NCBI GenBank assembly: GCA_000335715.1
Contig: AMYZ01000007.1
Span: 111,702-175,701 of the forward strand
Length of the DNA: 64,000 nt
Direction of reading: 5' to 3'
Origin: a beta proteobacterium L13
GTDB lineage: Bacteria; Pseudomonadota; Gammaproteobacteria; Burkholderiales; Chromobacteriaceae
Both the position numbers and the translations under genes were made by a program. Below the pieces are notes generated by a model. It did no database searches. It was not told the DNA's origin and saw only the letters and a list, made by a program, of their open reading frames with translations. Position 1 is the first letter of the stretch. The number at the start of each line of letters is the position of its first letter. This document shows, in pieces, positions 61,301 to 64,000 of this stretch.

Positions 61301-63102
61301 TGCAGCCTGCTTTTGATTACCGGCCGGTTCTGGCCAGCCTGCCCGGCCTGCCCGGTGTGTACCGCATGCTGGATGCCTCGGGCAATGTGCTTTATGTCGG
61401 CAAGGCTATCGACCTGAAAAAGCGCGTTAGCTCCTACTTCCAGAAAAACGACCTGAGCCCGCGCATCCAGCTGATGGTGGCGCAGATCGCCAGCATCGAA
61501 ACCACGGTGGTACGTAGCGAAGCCGAAGCGCTGATCCTGGAAAACAACCTGATCAAGGCGCTGGCGCCCAAGTACAACATCCTGTTTCGCGACGACAAGT
61601 CCTACCCCTACCTGATGCTGTCCGGCCACGCCTACCCGCAGCTGGCCTATTTTCGCGGCGACCCGAAAAAGCCGCATCAATATTTTGGCCCGTACCCGAA
61701 CGGCTACGCCGTGCGCGAAAGCATCCAGATCCTGCAAAAAGTCTTTCGCCTGCGCAGCTGCGAAGACAGCGTATTCAGCAACCGCTCGCGCCCCTGCCTG
61801 TTATTCCAGATCAAGCGCTGCACCGCGCCCTGTACCGGCGAAATCAGTGCCGAGGCCTACCGCGAAGACGTGCGCGGTGCCGTGGCTTTCCTGCAGGGCA
61901 AGCAGAACGAGCTGATCGACGCGCTGACCGAGCGCATGTTGGCCGCATCGGAATCGCTGGCGTTCGAGCAGGCTGCCGAGCTGCGCGACCAGATCCAGGC
62001 GCTGGCGCGGGTGCAAGAGAAGCAGTTCATCAGCAGCAATACCAGCCAGCTGGACGCCGACGTGGTGGCCATTGCCGCGCACGGCGGCCTGGTGTGCGTG
62101 AATCTGGTGATGATCCGTGGCGGGCGCCACCTGGGCGACAAGAGCTTTTTTCCGCAAAACGCCGACGAAGCCTCGCTGGCGGCCAACCTGGAAGCCTTCC
62201 TGGCGCAGCATTATCTGGGCGTGCCGCTGCCTGCCGTCATTATCCATAACGAACAAGTATCGCCCGAGCTGCAAGCGCTGCTGATCGAGCAGGCCGAAAA
62301 GCGCCTGGCTTTTGTGGGCAACCCGATCGGCGAGCGCCGCGTATGGCTGGAAATGGCCGAGAAAAACGCCCAGCTGGCCATCGGCCAGAAAATACTCAGC
62401 GTGGCCGGCCAGCAAAGCAGGTTGGCCGCATTGGCCGAGTTGATGGAAGTCGAGCAAGTGGCGCGGCTGGAGTGCTTTGACATCAGCCACACGCTGGGCG
62501 AGGCCACGGTGGCCTCGTGCGTGGTGTACGACCGCGGCGGCATGCAGCCGTCGGAGTACCGCCGCTTCAATATCGAAACCGCGGCCGCTGGCGACGATTA
62601 TGCCGCCATGCGCGAGGCACTGACCCGCCGCTATAGCAGGTTGGCCGCAGAAGAAGGCAAGCTGCCAGACGTGCTGCTGATCGACGGCGGCAAGGGGCAG
62701 GTGGGTGTCGCGCTGGAAGTGCTGGCCGAAGTAGGGGTGGATGTGCCCATTGTAGGCGTGGCCAAGGGCGAGGAGCGCAAGCCCGGTCTGGAAACGCTGA
62801 TCGTGCCGCATCTGCAAAAGACGTTACAATTGCCGCGCGATCATGCCGCCCTGCACCTGATACAAACCGTGCGCGACGAGGCGCACCGCTTTGCCATTAC
62901 CGGCCACCGCGCCAAACGGGCCAAGGCGCGCACCTCGTCTACGCTGGAAGATATCCCGGGGGTGGGCCCCACGCGCAGGCAGCGCCTGCTTACCCGTTTT
63001 GGCGGGTTGCGCGGGGTGGTGGCAGCCAGTATCGATGATCTGGCTCAAGTAGACGGTATCAGCCGCGCGCTGGCCGAAAAAATTCATAACGCACTGCACT
63101 AG
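61300..63102 (+). CDS. uvrC: Excinuclease ABC subunit C
   Basis: 600 residues: GIY-YIG nuclease (1-100, [29 protein letters not shown] in pieces), UVR region (about 205-240), UvrC RNase H-like domain (about 380-545; [30 protein letters not shown]) and helix-hairpin-helix pair ([19 protein letters not shown]). Makes both incisions in nucleotide excision repair. Two AGGTTGGCCGCA copies, 219 bases apart, are read with AGG arginine codons. Confidence 0.97.
   Translation: MQPAFDYRPVLASLPGLPGVYRMLDASGNVLYVGKAIDLKKRVSSYFQKNDLSPRIQLMVAQIASIETTVVRSEAEALILENNLIKALAPKYNILFRDDKSYPYLMLSGHAYPQLAYFRGDPKKPHQYFGPYPNGYAVRESIQILQKVFRLRSCEDSVFSNRSRPCLLFQIKRCTAPCTGEISAEAYREDVRGAVAFLQGKQNELIDALTERMLAASESLAFEQAAELRDQIQALARVQEKQFISSNTSQLDADVVAIAAHGGLVCVNLVMIRGGRHLGDKSFFPQNADEASLAANLEAFLAQHYLGVPLPAVIIHNEQVSPELQALLIEQAEKRLAFVGNPIGERRVWLEMAEKNAQLAIGQKILSVAGQQSRLAALAELMEVEQVARLECFDISHTLGEATVASCVVYDRGGMQPSEYRRFNIETAAAGDDYAAMREALTRRYSRLAAEEGKLPDVLLIDGGKGQVGVALEVLAEVGVDVPIVGVAKGEERKPGLETLIVPHLQKTLQLPRDHAALHLIQTVRDEAHRFAITGHRAKRAKARTSSTLEDIPGVGPTRRQRLLTRFGGLRGVVAASIDDLAQVDGISRALAEKIHNALH
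62419..62430 (+). repeat. Exact copy of AGGTTGGCCGCA (in uvrC)
   Basis: In frame as AGG TTG GCC GCA (Arg-Leu-Ala-Ala). Confidence 0.85.
62638..62649 (+). repeat. Exact copy of AGGTTGGCCGCA (in uvrC, second)
   Basis: Same frame and same codons as the copy 219 bases upstream. Confidence 0.85.
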
Positions 63103-63119
63103 CACACCCGAGCCGACAC

Positions 63120-63701
63120 ATGCCCTTTAACCTGCCCATTTTATTAACCTGGCTGCGCGTAGCCCTGATCCCCGTATGCGTGGCGGTGTTCTTTCTGCCG
63201 GATAGCGTGCTGCTGCAGCATCATCGTAATAGCCTGGGGGCCTTTATCTTTGGTCTGGCCGCCGCCACCGACTGGCTGGATGGCTACCTGGCACGCCGCC
63301 TGGGGCAGACCTCGGCCTTTGGCGCGTTTCTGGACCCGGTGGCCGACAAGCTGATCGTGGCTGCCGCGCTCATCCTGCTGGTAGAGCTCGGCCGGCTGGA
63401 AGGCTGGATGGCCATGATCATCATCGGCCGCGAAATCGCCATTTCGGCACTGCGCGAGTGGATGGCCGAGATGGGGCGCCGTGGCAGTGTGGCGGTGGCG
63501 TACATCGGCAAGCTGAAAACCGCTGCCCAGATGGTGGCCATTTTGTTGCTGCTGTACGCAGGCCCGCTGGTGCCGGGGCTGAGTACCATGCTGGCAGGAA
63601 AATTGTTCATGATTGTCGCTGTCATATTGACTTTGTGGTCAATGGTTTACTACCTGCAGATGGCAGCGCGTGAATTCTCGGGCAAAAAAATTGATGTTTG
63701 A
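63120..63701 (+). CDS. pgsA: CDP-diacylglycerol-glycerol-3-phosphate 3-phosphatidyltransferase
   Basis: 193 residues, membrane enzyme with about five hydrophobic segments. The CDP-alcohol phosphatidyltransferase motif is seen as DWLDGYLARRLGQ..GAFLDPVADK (residues 51-77). First step to phosphatidylglycerol and cardiolipin. It follows uvrC by 17 bases, the common uvrC-pgsA pair of proteobacteria, and precedes the tRNA genes. Confidence 0.96.
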   Translation: MPFNLPILLTWLRVALIPVCVAVFFLPDSVLLQHHRNSLGAFIFGLAAATDWLDGYLARRLGQTSAFGAFLDPVADKLIVAAALILLVELGRLEGWMAMIIIGREIAISALREWMAEMGRRGSVAVAYIGKLKTAAQMVAILLLLYAGPLVPGLSTMLAGKLFMIVAVILTLWSMVYYLQMAAREFSGKKIDV

Positions 63702-63704
63702 GTG

Positions 63705-63732
63705 TTGACACCCCCGAAAAGATCATTATAAT
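63705..63732 (+). promoter_or_regulatory. Sigma-70 promoter of the tRNA-Gly genes
   Basis: TTGACA (63705-63710), 16-base spacer, TATAAT (63727-63732): both boxes are perfect consensus, as expected for stable RNA. Confidence 0.9.
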
Positions 63733-63798
63733 TCGCCTTCTCTTAACGACGCAGCGACGGAAACGAAGCAGCAGGCATTAAGAAAAACCAAGTTTTAT

Positions 63799-63874
63799 GC
63801 GGGAATAGCTCAGTTGGTAGAGCGCAACCTTGCCAAGGTTGAGGTCGCGAGTTCGAGCCTCGTTTCCCGCTCCA
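63799..63874 (+). tRNA. glyV: tRNA-Gly (GCC), copy 1
   Basis: 76 bases. Acceptor GCGGGAA/TTCCCGC, D arm GCTC AGTTGGTA GAGC, anticodon arm CAACC TTGCCAA GGTTG with anticodon GCC, T arm with TTCGAGC, encoded CCA end. The symbol is by analogy with E. coli tandem tRNA-Gly genes. Confidence 0.97.
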
Positions 63875-63898
63875 TAAAATTTAAGCAGACCATGCGAC

Positions 63899-63974
63899 GC
63901 GGGAATAGCTCAGTTGGTAGAGCGCAACCTTGCCAAGGTTGAGGTCGCGAGTTCGAGCCTCGTTTCCCGCTCCA
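63899..63974 (+). tRNA. glyV: tRNA-Gly (GCC), copy 2
   Basis: Identical to copy 1, exactly 100 bases further on. The spacer also repeats, and base 64000 sits where a third copy would begin, so the array probably continues past the window. Confidence 0.97.
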
Positions 63975-64000
63975 TAAAATTTAAGCAGCACCATGCGACG

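Overview
The window reads as one contiguous piece of bacterial chromosome, GC-rich and densely coded, with no insertion sequence, phage or CRISPR array visible. Gene content suggests a free-living, respiring betaproteobacterium, probably of the Neisseriales/Chromobacteriaceae type. That placement is inference: no rRNA is present. Pointers are the hup/hyp hydrogenase cluster, the aot-argR-gdhB arginine block, the coaBC-dut and radC neighbourhood, and a dense 12-base repeat that behaves like a DNA uptake sequence.

Layout. 1-19.5 kb, nearly all minus strand: a complete [NiFe] uptake hydrogenase locus. One long operon runs hupD-F-G-H-I-J-K, hypA-B-F-C-D-E, then the transcription factor hupR, the H2-sensing hydrogenase hupUV and the kinase hupT. 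hupE and hupS-hupL are separate downstream units. Three sigma-54 type promoters, in front of hupD, hupE and hupS, each carry a pair of related upstream elements and probably form the HupR regulon. Inside this block, at 2.7-3.4 kb, sit two plus-strand candidate small RNA genes, each behind a Pho-box promoter with the same geometry. 19.5-26.8 kb: a periplasmic binding-like protein, a HugZ-like protein, and a three-gene operon of sensor kinase, REC-EAL phosphodiesterase and PAS kinase. 26.9-29.1 kb: a yceI-yceI-cytochrome b561-marR operon. 29.3-40.9 kb: arginine/ornithine ABC transporter (aot) with AraC-type ArgR and, divergently, the 1600-residue NAD-glutamate dehydrogenase. 41.2-45.7 kb: a polyamine-type ABC transporter operon. 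45.7-64 kb: mostly housekeeping and signalling genes (diguanylate cyclase, dut, coaBC, radC, DnaQ-like exonuclease, CBS/DUF294 protein, class II amidotransferase, HslV-like peptidase, hslO, HDOD protein, aminotransferase, hydrolase, AraC/GyrI-like regulator, guaB, uvrC, pgsA) and two tandem tRNA-Gly genes.

How it fits together. The small subunit HupS has the two extra cysteines that mark oxygen-tolerant membrane-bound hydrogenases, and the accessory set (rubredoxin HupI, HupG, HupH) agrees. H2 would be sensed by HupUV and passed through HupT to HupR, which drives the sigma-54 promoters. The aot, argR and gdhB genes make a compact arginine-to-glutamate-to-2-oxoglutarate unit.

Most unusual signals: (1) AGGTTGGCCGCA occurs 15 times exactly and its 10-base core at least 44 times, in five reading frames and as inverted pairs between genes; (2) the two Pho-box small RNA candidates; (3) the three matched sigma-54 promoters with paired operators. 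All counts were made by eye.
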